Below, piece after piece: positions 35,369 through 43,312 of a DNA stretch of 64,000 nt (its first letter is position 1; each line of letters starts with the position of its first letter). The stretch is taken from NCBI GenBank assembly GCA_910578935.1, contig CAJTSM010000001.1, positions 219,440 to 283,439 on the forward strand, given 5' to 3'. Source of the stretch: an uncultured Oscillibacter sp. GTDB taxonomy: Bacteria > Bacillota > Clostridia > Oscillospirales > Oscillospiraceae. A program made the translations under genes and the position numbers. The notes beneath the pieces were generated by a model. It was not told the origin of the DNA and did no database searches. It worked only from the letters and a program-made list of their open reading frames with translations.

Positions 35369-36790
35369 TCACTCCTTCCCCGTCCAGCAGTAAGTGCAGA
35401 TTTTATCCTTGTCGATGCCAATGGCTTCCAGCAGGCCGTCCAGGGACTGGTAGCCCAGGGAATCGAAGCCCATCTCCTTGCAGATCGTCTGGAGCATACA
35501 CTGCCCCCGCTCCGTGGAGGCGTCCGCATACTCCTCCAGGTGGTGCCGGCCCTCGTCCCCCTCCAAAGCCTGGATGGTTTTCCGGCTCAGCAGCTCCATA
35601 TCAGAGTTGCTGCGGGAGAAATTCAGGTACTTGCAGCCGTACATGATGGGAGGACAGGCAGAGCGCATGTGGACCTCTTCCGCGCCGGACTCGTAGAGGA
35701 ATTCCACCGTCTCCCGGAGCTGGGTGCCCCGGACAATGGAGTCATCCACAAAAAGGAGCTTTTTCCCCTTGATAAGCTCGTGGACGGGAATCTGTTTCAT
35801 CTTCGCCACCTGATTCCGCACGTCCTGGCTCTCCGGCATAAAGGACCGGGGCCAGGTGGGGGTATATTTCACGAAGGGCCTGGCAAAGGGTTTGCCGCTG
35901 CGGTTGGCAAAGCCGATGGCATGGGGAACGCCGGAGTCCGGGACCCCCGCCACATAGTCGACTTTCGGCAGCTGGCCCCGCTGAACCTCGTCCCGGGCCA
36001 TGATCTCGCCATTGCGGTAGCGCATGACTTCCACGTTCATCCCCTCGTAACACGAGTTGGGGTAACCATAGTAAGTCCAGAGGAACGCGCAGATGCGCAT
36101 GTCTTTCCCGGCGGGAGAGAGCGTTTCCCAGCCCTCCGGGGTGATGCGCACGATCTCCTGGGGACCCAGCTCATAGGCGTCCTGGTAGCCCAATTTATGA
36201 TAGGCGAAGGACTCAAAGGAGACGCAGCAGCCCTCGGCATTCTGGCCGATCAGCACCGGCAGACGGCCCAGGCGGTCCCGGGCGGCCAAAATTCCGTCGG
36301 GTGTGAGAATCAGAATGGTCATGGAACCTTCAATTTGCTCCTGGGCATAACGGATACCGGAAACCAGGTCGTCCTTCTGGTTAATCAGGGAGGCCACCAG
36401 CTCCGTGGCGTTGACCTTTCCGGAGCTCATGGCCATGAACTGGTGGCCGTGGTCGGAAAAGTACCGCTCTACCAGCTCTTCGGCGTTTTGAATGATGCCC
36501 ACGGTAGAGATGGCGTACAGCCCCAGATGGGAGCGCATCAGCAGGGGCTGGGGATCCGTATCGCTGATGCAGCCGATGCCCGCCCGCCCGTGGAAAGAGG
36601 AAAGATCCTTCTCGAACTTGGTGCGGAAGGGGGTGTTTTCAATGTTGTGGATCTGCCGGTGGAAACCCTGCTCCCCATCGTAGACGGCCATGCCGCCCCG
36701 GCGAGTGCCCAGGTGGGAGTGGTAGTCCGTGCCGAAGAACACATCCAGCACCACGTCCCGCTTGGAAATCGTACCAAAAAAACCGCCCAT
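35369..36790 (-). CDS. purF: PurF-like amidophosphoribosyltransferase lacking the glutaminase nucleophile
   Basis: 473 residues. The PRTase half is intact: KKLLFVDDSIVRGTQL is the PRPP-binding motif and the C-terminus keeps a Cys pair (KICTYCWTGKE). The N-terminal Ntn-hydrolase half is altered: the protein begins MGGFFGTISK where active enzymes have Met-Cys-Gly-Ile, so the catalytic N-terminal Cys is Gly. The GHTRYST motif is replaced by GCISDTD, and the usual HNG is replaced by QNAEEL. The start is firm (AAGGAGG six to seven bases upstream). It may use free ammonia or a separate glutaminase to make phosphoribosylamine. Related Cys-less PurF paralogs are known in Bacteroidetes and clostridia; here it is the only purF in the operon. 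It follows the small membrane ORF directly. Confidence 0.9.
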   Translation of the reverse strand: MGGFFGTISKRDVVLDVFFGTDYHSHLGTRRGGMAVYDGEQGFHRQIHNIENTPFRTKFEKDLSSFHGRAGIGCISDTDPQPLLMRSHLGLYAISTVGIIQNAEELVERYFSDHGHQFMAMSSGKVNATELVASLINQKDDLVSGIRYAQEQIEGSMTILILTPDGILAARDRLGRLPVLIGQNAEGCCVSFESFAYHKLGYQDAYELGPQEIVRITPEGWETLSPAGKDMRICAFLWTYYGYPNSCYEGMNVEVMRYRNGEIMARDEVQRGQLPKVDYVAGVPDSGVPHAIGFANRSGKPFARPFVKYTPTWPRSFMPESQDVRNQVAKMKQIPVHELIKGKKLLFVDDSIVRGTQLRETVEFLYESGAEEVHMRSACPPIMYGCKYLNFSRSNSDMELLSRKTIQALEGDEGRHHLEEYADASTERGQCMLQTICKEMGFDSLGYQSLDGLLEAIGIDKDKICTYCWTGKE

Positions 36791-36801
36791 TAGCAGCCTC
36801 C

Positions 36802-36939
36802 TTATTTTTTGCGCTTGCGCAGAAAGAACCAGAGCGCGGCCCCCAGCGCCGCCGCCAGCAATGCCAAAAGGGCAACCCCGGCGGGAGCGGTGGAGACAAC
36901 GATGACCGCGGGGCCGTCCGGCCCGCCAATTATGCCCAC
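36802..36939 (-). CDS. 45-residue membrane miniprotein with GIIGGPDGP motif
   Basis: A short gene, GTG start at 36939, stop at 36802. The product begins GIIGGPDGPAVIVV, has one hydrophobic helix (about residues 20-41) and ends in LRKRKK, so a single-span protein with the C-terminus inside is likely. The start lies two bases after the purC stop and the stop lies 11 bases before the purF start, inside the purF ribosome binding region, so all three are coupled. The GIIGGxDGP motif resembles the start of OadB-type sodium-pumping decarboxylase beta subunits, which are much longer; small clostridial proteins with this motif exist. Function unknown. Confidence 0.7.
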   Translation of the reverse strand: MGIIGGPDGPAVIVVSTAPAGVALLALLAAALGAALWFFLRKRKK

Positions 36940-36940
36940 T

Positions 36941-37654
36941 TTACAGCGCCTCGTTCATCCGGCGCATAACCTCCGCGTAAGCGTCCTCCACGCCGCCCAG
37001 GTCCCGGCGGAAACGGTCCTTGTCCAGCTTTTCATGAGTCTTGGAGTCCCAGAGGCGGCAGGTATCCGGGCTGATCTCGTCCGCCAGGACGATGGTTCCG
37101 TCCTCCAGCCGCCCGAATTCCAATTTAAAATCCACCAGGGTTACGCCGCAGGCGGCCCAGAAGGACTTGAGGAAGTCATTGACCTGAAAGGCATACTTCT
37201 TGATGGTTTCGATCTCCTCCTTCGTGGCCAGCTTCAAAGCCAGGGCATGGTACTCATTCAAAAGAGGATCTCCCAGGCCGTCGTTCTTATAGGAGAACTC
37301 AATGGTGGGCGCATCGAAAACGATGCCTTCCTCCACACCGTAGTGCTTGGCAAACGATCCGGCGGAGATATTGCGGATGATGACCTCCAGAGGAACAATG
37401 GAAACCTTCTTTACCACGGTTTCCCGCTGGCTCAGTTCCTCCACGAAATGAGTGGGGAACACGGCCTTCTCCAGCTTGGCCATAAAACGGTTGGTCATTT
37501 GGTTGTTGATGACCCCTTTGCCCACGATCGTCCCCTTTTTCAGTCCGTTGAAGGCAGTGGCATCGTCCTTGTAGTCCACGATGTAGAGATTTGGATCATC
37601 GGTTTTGAAAACCTTCTTGGCCTTGCCCTCGTAGAGCTGTTCCAGCTTCTGCAT
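36941..37654 (-). CDS. purC: SAICAR synthetase
   Basis: 237 residues; joins CAIR and aspartate with ATP. Starts KLEQLYEGKAKKVFKTDDP, with IVPLEVIIRNISAGSF, LVDFKLEFGRLEDG and ILADEISPDTCRLWD, the classic family signatures. Full length. Upstream neighbour is purE; downstream the miniprotein gene starts two bases after its stop. Confidence 0.97.
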   Translation of the reverse strand: MQKLEQLYEGKAKKVFKTDDPNLYIVDYKDDATAFNGLKKGTIVGKGVINNQMTNRFMAKLEKAVFPTHFVEELSQRETVVKKVSIVPLEVIIRNISAGSFAKHYGVEEGIVFDAPTIEFSYKNDGLGDPLLNEYHALALKLATKEEIETIKKYAFQVNDFLKSFWAACGVTLVDFKLEFGRLEDGTIVLADEISPDTCRLWDSKTHEKLDKDRFRRDLGGVEDAYAEVMRRMNEAL

Positions 37655-37701
37655 AAATAGATTCCTCCGTAAAGTAAAATAGTGTACGGCGCAAAAACGC
37701 C

Positions 37702-38190
37702 TTAAATTTCCGCTTGCAGCGCGGCGTCCTTCTCCTCAATCTGGGCGGCCATATCCCGGCGGGCGGCATCCAGCCAGGAGGCCAGATTACTGTCCTCCAC
37801 CGCCAGAATCTGGGCGGCCAGGATGGCGGCGTTCTTCGCCCCATTCAGGGCCACCGTGGCCACGGGGATGCCGCTGGGCATCTGGACGGTGGCCAATAAA
37901 GCGTCCAGCCCGTCCATAGCGCCCCCTTTCATGGGGATGCCGATGACGGGCAGGGTGGTGTTGGCGGCCACGGCTCCCGCCAAATGGGCAGCCAGGCCGG
38001 CGGCGCAGATGATGACGCCGAAGCCGTTCTTCCGGGCGTAGGAGGCAAACTCCGCCACCTGGGCAGGGCTGCGGTGGGCGCTCATAATGTGGGCCTCATA
38101 GGGGATACCGAAAGCGTCCAGCTGAGCGCAGGCGGACCGGACCACCGGCCAGTCAGAATCGGAACCCATGAGCACGGCTACTTTTTTCAT
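37702..38190 (-). CDS. purE: N5-CAIR mutase / AIR carboxylase
   Basis: 162 residues, full-length PurE. MGSDSDWPVV, the conserved ISAHRSP-type block (here IMSAHRSPAQV), GVIICAAGLAAHL and GIPMKG follow in order. It shifts the carboxyl of N5-CAIR to C4, or carboxylates AIR directly in class II enzymes. No purK (which makes N5-CAIR) is present in the operon, so a class II enzyme or a distant purK must be assumed. Translation starts 19 bases after the regulator gene. Confidence 0.96.
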   Translation of the reverse strand: MKKVAVLMGSDSDWPVVRSACAQLDAFGIPYEAHIMSAHRSPAQVAEFASYARKNGFGVIICAAGLAAHLAGAVAANTTLPVIGIPMKGGAMDGLDALLATVQMPSGIPVATVALNGAKNAAILAAQILAVEDSNLASWLDAARRDMAAQIEEKDAALQAEI

Positions 38191-38209
38191 CGTGAAGTCT
38201 CCCTTCCAA

Positions 38210-38935
38210 TTACAGTTTCTTTCTCAGAACCGTGTGGTGGAAAATGCCGTCGGCAAAGTATTGGGCGGAGCAGAACACCGGCTTGCCGTCGATGTCGAAA
38301 TCCACCTCCTCCATATACAGCAGGGGCGTACCCACGCAAACTTGAAGAACATCCGCCAGCTTCTCATCCGCCGGGACAGCCCGGAGATCTGTCAGGTCCA
38401 AATAGGGATACACGCCGCAGGACCGCTGAAGGAAGTGAAAGATGGGCGGTTTCAGGTCCTCCTCCGTGTAGTCCTCCCGGATCAGGGCCTTTTCGATCAC
38501 ATCCTCGCAGTAAATGGCGGGACGGCCGTCGGCAGTGCAGAGCCGGGAAACCCGGAGCATGGGGGTCCCCACCGGGAGCTGGAGCTGCGCGGCGGTCTTT
38601 TCATCCGCCGGCTCCTCCCAGGAGCGGATAGAGGCCACCGCCGGGGTAAAGCCGTTTTGCCGGATCATATCCAGGAATTCCACCTCAATGTCCATCCGCG
38701 TCTGGACATCCAGCACGTGGCGGTTGATCACGGTACCCACGCCATGGCGGCGGGTAATAAAGCCCTCCCGCTCCAAAGAGGCCAGGATATCCCTGAGCTG
38801 GGTACGGCTGATGCCCAGCTTGACACAGAGCAGGCTCTCCCGGGGCAGACGCTGGCATTGGGCGTACTCACCGGTGCGCATAGATGCCAGCAGTTGAGCG
38901 CGGATCGCCTTTGTATGGGAAGTGTGCGTGTTCAT
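38210..38935 (-). CDS. GntR/HutC-family regulator with UTRA domain
   Basis: 241 residues. The N-terminal winged helix (residues ~10-75) has LPRESLLCVKLGISRTQLRD and GFITRRHGVGTVI. The C-terminal UTRA ligand domain begins about residue 80 (MDIEVEFLDMIRQNGF) and ends with YMEEVDFDIDGKPVFCSAQYF. It is the first gene of the purine operon, 19 bases before purE. UTRA domains normally sense small ligands such as sugar phosphates or amino acid derivatives; the ligand here is unknown, but the position suggests control of purine genes. A palindromic site overlaps its own promoter, suggesting autoregulation. Confidence 0.88.
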   Translation of the reverse strand: MNTHTSHTKAIRAQLLASMRTGEYAQCQRLPRESLLCVKLGISRTQLRDILASLEREGFITRRHGVGTVINRHVLDVQTRMDIEVEFLDMIRQNGFTPAVASIRSWEEPADEKTAAQLQLPVGTPMLRVSRLCTADGRPAIYCEDVIEKALIREDYTEEDLKPPIFHFLQRSCGVYPYLDLTDLRAVPADEKLADVLQVCVGTPLLYMEEVDFDIDGKPVFCSAQYFADGIFHHTVLRKKL

Positions 38936-38990
38936 TCCATATACCTCATTTGATGAAAATTCCGGGAAAAGGGCTTCCGCCCCCTCTTGG

Positions 38991-39032
38991 ATAGGTCATA
39001 CCTATTGTATCGGTTTCCAGGCTGTTCCGCAA
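38991..39032 (-). promoter_or_regulatory. Promoter with GntR-type operator for the purine operon
   Basis: On the minus strand TACAAT (-10) is preceded by TTGCGG at 17-base spacing. A perfect palindrome ATAGGT-CAT-ACCTAT (38991-39005) overlaps the end of the -10 and the start region, the size and symmetry expected for a HutC-type dimer. The -35 is weak. Binding is inferred. Confidence 0.55.
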
Positions 39033-39099
39033 TTGACAAAATTGACAGTTCCCAGGGAAATACGGCCCCAGGCTTCTGATATATTTTCAAAGAGCCGCT

Positions 39100-39265
39100 T
39101 AGGCCCTGTTTGAAAATTGGCAGAATGAACGGATCCGGGCAGATTTTTTCATTGGGCGAAGCGGTTTTTCCCAAGGGGATGACGCCCGGAAAGGAAAATC
39201 AACGCAGTTCCAGCGGAAAAAAGATGCTCCGTGGCGGCGTTTTGACATTTTTCAAACAAGGCCTA
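39100..39265. mobile_element. MITE-like element, copy B (166 bp)
   Basis: Ends TAGGCCCTGTTTGAAAA and its complement, inner part diverged; interior homologous to copy A at 23443. It lies just upstream of the gntR-pur promoter, between it and the terminator of the 3D-domain gene. Confidence 0.75.
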
Positions 39266-39275
39266 AGCACCGGAA

Positions 39276-39303
39276 AAATCCCCCGGCTTCCGCCGGGGGA
39301 TTT
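39276..39303 (-). terminator. Terminator of the 3D-domain gene
   Basis: A 12-bp perfect stem AAATCCCCCGGC with loop TTCC, ending on the minus strand in ATTTTTCC. Confidence 0.85.
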
Positions 39304-39312
39304 GACGTGCCG

Positions 39313-40407
39313 TTATTCTAAAATATAGACGGTACAGGAGCGTCTGCCGAATTGAATACACTCGTCATAGGTGTCATAATAAAGGTCAATTTTGTTGCCT
39401 TTGACGCCGGTATCCTCCGCAACCGCCAAGCCATAGACCACGTTGCCCCCCGCGACGATATACATCCGGGTACCTAGGGGGATGACGCCTTTATCCACGG
39501 CCACAGTGCCCACATGAACGGCTGTGCCGCTGGCGGTGCGGGTGCCCACGCCGCCATGACCGGCGGTATAGGCGGTGGCCGTCATGGAGCGGACGCCGGA
39601 GTAGTTCAACGCCGTTCCATCCTTTAAAGTCAGAATCCCGCTGCCGTCGGCATTCTCAGAAACGCCGGCAATTCCGCCGCCGGTTTCGCCCCGCTCCTCC
39701 AAAATACTGTCCGGATTTTTCTTTTCAGAAGAGGGGGAGGGTTTCGGTTCGGGTTTGGCCGTGCCGTATTCCACAATTTTGTCTACGGCGGTGGTACTCA
39801 GCTCCTCCACAAACTGCCGGGACAGCTCCGTCCCGTTGGACCAGACCACCTCATAGACGGAGGAACGCACGCCGTCGGCGCCCTCCTGCACCACCTTCTC
39901 CTCCCCTTCCGGCATCTCGGGGTTCGCCACCCGCTGCGTGGAAAAGGAGACGTTCTCCGTCACATAATCATAGTACGTCAGGTCGGAGGCAATATTCAAA
40001 TCCACGCCGGCGTCGGAAACCTTTACGCCAATCATCTCCAAGGGGCTGGGATAGACGCGCAGCCGGGCGAGAAGAGCGGAAACACTCTCCTTGTGGGACT
40101 GGACGGTCACGGCGTTTCCCTCATGCCGGACAGTGACGGTGGTATCCTCCTGCAAGGTAAGGTCATAGCCCCGTCCTCCGCTGGAGACATACAGCATCTG
40201 GGAGGATAAATCGGGAGGCGTCTTCTGGGCTGGGTCCAGAACAATAGCGCCGCCGTCATCCGTCCCGGTAATAAGGAACAAGGAATCGGCCCATCCAGTG
40301 GCGGAAAGGCCGGTGACAGTGGCCACGAGCATGCAGAAAAGCATCATGCCGCCGCGTTTGCACAGAGTGTATAATAGGTTCGGTCGTTGGTCGGTGTTCA
40401 CGTTCAT
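39313..40407 (-). CDS. G5 and 3D-domain cell-wall protein (YabE/Rpf-like)
   Basis: 364 residues. An N-terminal membrane segment (residues ~19-41: GGMMLFCMLVATVTGLSATG) precedes a short DUF348-like region, a G5 domain (about 150-215: ENVSFSTQRVANPEMPEGEE, GADGVRSSVYEV), a Pro/Ser linker and a C-terminal 3D domain (about 270-364: SMTATAYTAGHGGVGTRTAS, VAVDKGVIPLGTRMYI, LAVAEDTGVKGNKIDL). The three Asp residues that name the 3D domain are present. Relatives are YabE-like peptidoglycan lytic transglycosylases involved in growth or spore outgrowth. It is expressed from a strong promoter with a long leader. Confidence 0.88.
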   Translation of the reverse strand: MNVNTDQRPNLLYTLCKRGGMMLFCMLVATVTGLSATGWADSLFLITGTDDGGAIVLDPAQKTPPDLSSQMLYVSSGGRGYDLTLQEDTTVTVRHEGNAVTVQSHKESVSALLARLRVYPSPLEMIGVKVSDAGVDLNIASDLTYYDYVTENVSFSTQRVANPEMPEGEEKVVQEGADGVRSSVYEVVWSNGTELSRQFVEELSTTAVDKIVEYGTAKPEPKPSPSSEKKNPDSILEERGETGGGIAGVSENADGSGILTLKDGTALNYSGVRSMTATAYTAGHGGVGTRTASGTAVHVGTVAVDKGVIPLGTRMYIVAGGNVVYGLAVAEDTGVKGNKIDLYYDTYDECIQFGRRSCTVYILE

Positions 40408-40588
40408 ACCCTCCTAATTAAGGTAATCAAGCCTCAGGCCCCATCCCTCGCCCGTAAAAGGCGGAGGAGCGCCTCAGGATTCCCACTGGGGGAGTATTGG
40501 GCGGCCGCATCGTCCAAAAAGCGGCTTGTAACTTTTGTTACCATTGAAAAACCGCTCTCAGTATACACCTAGGCCCCACTTTTGTCAA
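40408..40588 (-). promoter_or_regulatory. Strong promoter and ~150-nt structured leader
   Basis: On the minus strand TTGACA (40588-40583) and TATACT (40565-40560) with 17-base spacing leave a leader of about 150 bases before the start codon. The leader holds GTAAC-AAAA-GTTAC and GC-rich pairs. Genes of this family often have c-di-AMP (ydaO) leaders, but I do not see the ydaO core motifs. Confidence 0.6.
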
Positions 40589-41074
40589 GCCTTAAGGGCT
40601 TTAAAGGTACAATTAACCCCACTTTAGACCCATTTGGACAAGAATTGACTGGAAAAACCTCGGAAGATAGACGGCGAAAGATTACAAAACGGTAACGAAA
40701 ATGAAGCCATGCTTTCCAGTTTTTGTGATATTTCCCACTCCTTTTGCTCCGCCGGCAACCATACCGTCCAAAGCATCATCGCCTATAGACATAGGCCGGA
40801 TCAAGTGAAAGCCGCCCCGCCATGGAGGCGGCTCCATTCATCTTATTATCATAAATTCAAATGTGCAAAACATAAAAAGGGCATACTCCTATTTAAAATA
40901 ACCCCCAGAGTGGAGCAGGATGCAGATGGGGCAAAAGAGCAGAAGACCTCTTCAACGGGAGCGAAAGATATGCGCGGGCTGCGCCCGCAGGCACGTTTTG
41001 AAGGCCAACTGTCCACAGGGCGGTTCTTGGGGCGAAGATAACCCAGGAAGGCTTTCCTGCATTATTTCAATCCC
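40589..41074. other. Intergenic region, nothing coding recognised
   Basis: About 490 bases upstream of the 3D-gene promoter. It contains a small hairpin AGCCGCC/GGCGGCT near 40811-40834. Open frames lack motifs and binding sites. Confidence 0.5.
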
Positions 41075-41109
41075 AAGTTTTCAAAATTTCCCACGGATTT
41101 TGAAAACTT
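41075..41109. repeat. 13-bp perfect inverted repeat
   Basis: AAGTTTTCAAAAT and its complement, nine-base spacer. AT-rich; could be a regulatory site or remnant transposon end. Confidence 0.5.
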
Positions 41110-41146
41110 ACTCAGGCTGGCAAAAACGCTTTTTCAACAACCCCTA

Positions 41147-41171
41147 GGGAGGCCCCAGATCAGGGCCTCCC
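41147..41171 (-). terminator. Hairpin after dinB
   Basis: GGGAGGCCC/GGGCCTCCC, a 9-bp perfect stem nine bases after the stop of the polymerase gene. No clear T run follows. Confidence 0.5.
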
Positions 41172-41179
41172 TTCTTTCC

Positions 41180-42397
41180 TCATTTCTGAAAGCTTCCGCC
41201 GCCCTCCTCCGGCTTTGCCGTACCGAACGCGATAGAGCTGCTGCCGTACCGCCGCCGGATTCCGTCCATAGCGGCCTCCAGCCGCTCCTGCCGCTTTCGC
41301 TCCAGAACACTCCCGGCGGTAAACAGGTCCGCCTGTTCATAGGTTTCCCCCTCCGGCGTCAAGTGGATCGCCGTCACCGTCAGTGCCCGGACGGGACTGG
41401 GGGGCTTCCACAACTCCCCGGCCAGCTCCAGGGCGGCGGCGGAGATCTCCCGAATCAAATGAGTGGGGGCGGCCAACTGCCGCTGGCGGGAGCGGTCGTG
41501 AAAGGCCGGGTCCCGGACCGTCACGTGGACCCCTCCGGCGTAAAGCCCTGCCCGTCGAAGACGGCTGGCCACGCTGTCCGCCAGCAGCCCGATCCCCGCC
41601 GCCACCTGGGCTTGCGTAGTGAGATTCTTTGGAAAAGTGGTGCCGTTGCCAACGGACTTCACCATCTCCGGCTCATGCCGGGAGCGGACCGGCTCCCGGT
41701 CCAGGCCGCCGGCGTAATCATGGAGCTGGCCCCCCAGCTTGCCCATCAGCTCCTCCAGCATCTGCCGGGGACAGGCCGCCAGCTCCCCGATGGTCCGCAC
41801 GCCATATTGCTCCAGCAGCTTTCTCGCTGCTCCTCCCACGTAGAGCATATCCCCCACCGGGAGGGGCCAGACCATCTCCCGCCAGTTTTCCCGGGAAATC
41901 ACGGTGGTGGCGTCGGGCTTTTTGTAGTCGCTGCCCAGTTTGGCAAATACTTTGTTAAAAGAAACCCCCACAGAGAGGGTCAGCCCCAGCTCTTTTCTCA
42001 CCCTCTGCCGGAGGGTGTCCGCCAGGGTCCTGGCGTCCATGCCGAAGAGATGGAGTGTGTTGGTCACGTCCAGCCAGCTCTCGTCAATGCCAAAAGGCTC
42101 CACCAGATCGGTGTATTCATCGTAGATGGCGTTAACCTTCCCGGAATACTCCCGGTAGAGCCGGTGGTGAGGCGGCAGAAGAATTAACTCTTTGCATTTT
42201 TTCCTGGCCTGCCAGATCGTCTCCGCCGTCTGGACGCCGAAGCGCTTGGCGGGGTCGTTCTTCGCCAGAACAATGCCGTGACGGGAGGAGGGATCCCCAC
42301 AGACGGCCACAGGATGTTTCTTCAATTCCGGGCGGTCCAGCAGCTCTACGGAAGCGTAAAAGCTGTTCAAGTCGCAGTGAAGAATCACGCGGTCCAT
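41180..42397 (-). CDS. dinB: DNA polymerase IV (Y family)
   Basis: 405 residues. The catalytic acidic residues are in ILHCDLNSFYASVELL (Asp) and FGIDESWLDVT (Asp-Glu), with KNDPAKRFGVQTAE in the fingers and SVGVSFNKVFAKLGSDYKKP in the palm. The helix-hairpin-helix (ARKLLEQYGVRTIGELAACP) and little-finger domain follow. It performs translesion synthesis in the cytoplasm. GAGGAGGCCCC precedes the ATG. The second acidic motif is DESW rather than the usual DEAY. The C-terminus lacks an obvious beta-clamp motif of the standard form. Confidence 0.93.
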   Translation of the reverse strand: MDRVILHCDLNSFYASVELLDRPELKKHPVAVCGDPSSRHGIVLAKNDPAKRFGVQTAETIWQARKKCKELILLPPHHRLYREYSGKVNAIYDEYTDLVEPFGIDESWLDVTNTLHLFGMDARTLADTLRQRVRKELGLTLSVGVSFNKVFAKLGSDYKKPDATTVISRENWREMVWPLPVGDMLYVGGAARKLLEQYGVRTIGELAACPRQMLEELMGKLGGQLHDYAGGLDREPVRSRHEPEMVKSVGNGTTFPKNLTTQAQVAAGIGLLADSVASRLRRAGLYAGGVHVTVRDPAFHDRSRQRQLAAPTHLIREISAAALELAGELWKPPSPVRALTVTAIHLTPEGETYEQADLFTAGSVLERKRQERLEAAMDGIRRRYGSSSIAFGTAKPEEGGGSFQK

Positions 42398-42470
42398 AGC
42401 AGGGGCCTCCTCTCAGCTTCATGGCTTTATTATAGCACATCTGTTCTGTTTTGAAAAGAGGAAAACCGGC

Positions 42471-42905
42471 TTACTTCTCCGCCGCCTGTTCGCAGCGCTC
42501 CGCCCCCCACCAGCGGGTGATCAGCTCTCCCAGCGTCACGGTTTCCCTTTTTTCATAATCCACCATGATTTCCGCATCCCGGTTCTTCGGTGACAACTGC
42601 ATCAGAAATTCCCGGCAGGCCCCGCAGGGCATCCCGCTGCCCCCGCCATAGGGAGGCCGGTCCCGGAAGGTAAGGATGCGCCTTACCACCGTCTGCCCGC
42701 TGCTCATATACATGCTGAGGGCGGCGGTCCGCTCCGCGCAGAGGTCCATCACCCCGCAGCAGCTCTCAATGCAAAACCCCGTGTAGATCTCCCCGTTTTC
42801 GCTCTCCAAAGCGCAGACCACATGGTGGGTGAATAGGAACGGCGTTGTCTCCTCCGGATGATAGAGGGGCCTTGCCCGCTCATACAGTTCCTCCCAAATG
42901 TCCAT
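42471..42905 (-). CDS. Cytidine deaminase-like protein
   Basis: 144 residues, zinc-dependent cytidine deaminase superfamily. Zinc and catalytic residues are visible in MDLCAERTAALSM (CAE) and MPCGACREFLMQL (PCxxC). The N-terminal part (HHVVCALESENGEIYTGFCI) differs from standard Cdd, being closer to the blasticidin-S deaminase type. The substrate could be cytidine or another nucleoside. The start follows GAGGAGGG. It is transcribed away from the ribU region. Confidence 0.82.
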   Translation of the reverse strand: MDIWEELYERARPLYHPEETTPFLFTHHVVCALESENGEIYTGFCIESCCGVMDLCAERTAALSMYMSSGQTVVRRILTFRDRPPYGGGSGMPCGACREFLMQLSPKNRDAEIMVDYEKRETVTLGELITRWWGAERCEQAAEK

Positions 42906-43018
42906 AAAAACCCTCCTCTAAAAACCCTCCTCAACGGGATCGGATGGGACGATTTTAGCACAGCCCGGGCCCCGCCGCAAGGCAAGCCGAAGCGGCGGAG
43001 AAAAAATAAAATTGGGGC

Positions 43019-43047
43019 TTGCATTTTCCGCTCCGGTGTCGTATACT
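43019..43047 (+). promoter_or_regulatory. Promoter of ribU
   Basis: TTGCAT (43019-43024) and TATACT (43042-43047), 17-base spacing, about 30 bases before the riboswitch. Confidence 0.75.
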
Positions 43048-43077
43048 GACTCCAGGAAACAGAACTGAATACTTTGT

Positions 43078-43206
43078 CTTCAGGGCGGGGTGAAATTCCC
43101 CACTGGCGGTACAGTCCGCGACCGGAGGCCGTTTCCTTAGAGCACGGCCCCCGCTGACCCGGTGAAACTCCGGGACCAACAGTCACAGTCTGGATGGAAG
43201 AAGATG
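43078..43206 (+). ncRNA. FMN riboswitch (RFN element)
   Basis: All conserved RFN blocks appear in order: CAGGGCGGGGTGAAATTCCC, ACTGGCGGTA, GTCCGCGACCGG, TGACCCGGTGAAACTCCGGG, ACCAACAGTCACAGTCTGGA and TGGAAGAAGAT. Just downstream GCGGCTTGAGCCGC competes with a GAG-CCGCGCC/GGCGCG-CTC hairpin, a plausible expression platform. It represses ribU when FMN is high. Confidence 0.97.
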
Positions 43207-43312
43207 AGTGCGGCTTGAGCCGCGCCTTTCGGCGCGCTCCTTTGCTGCTTGTTCACCTTGGAGAAGTCAAAGCGTCCAGGGTGTTTTCAAGTATGTAAAG
43301 GAGTGTTTTCTT

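Noticed and set aside
36802..36939. Fragment of a sodium-pumping decarboxylase beta subunit
   Set aside because: The motif is shared, but the ORF is complete with its own start, membrane helix and basic tail and is coupled to both neighbours; no other part of such a subunit is nearby.
40408..40560. c-di-AMP (ydaO) riboswitch before the 3D-domain gene
   Set aside because: Expected from gene family, but the conserved core motifs are not visible.
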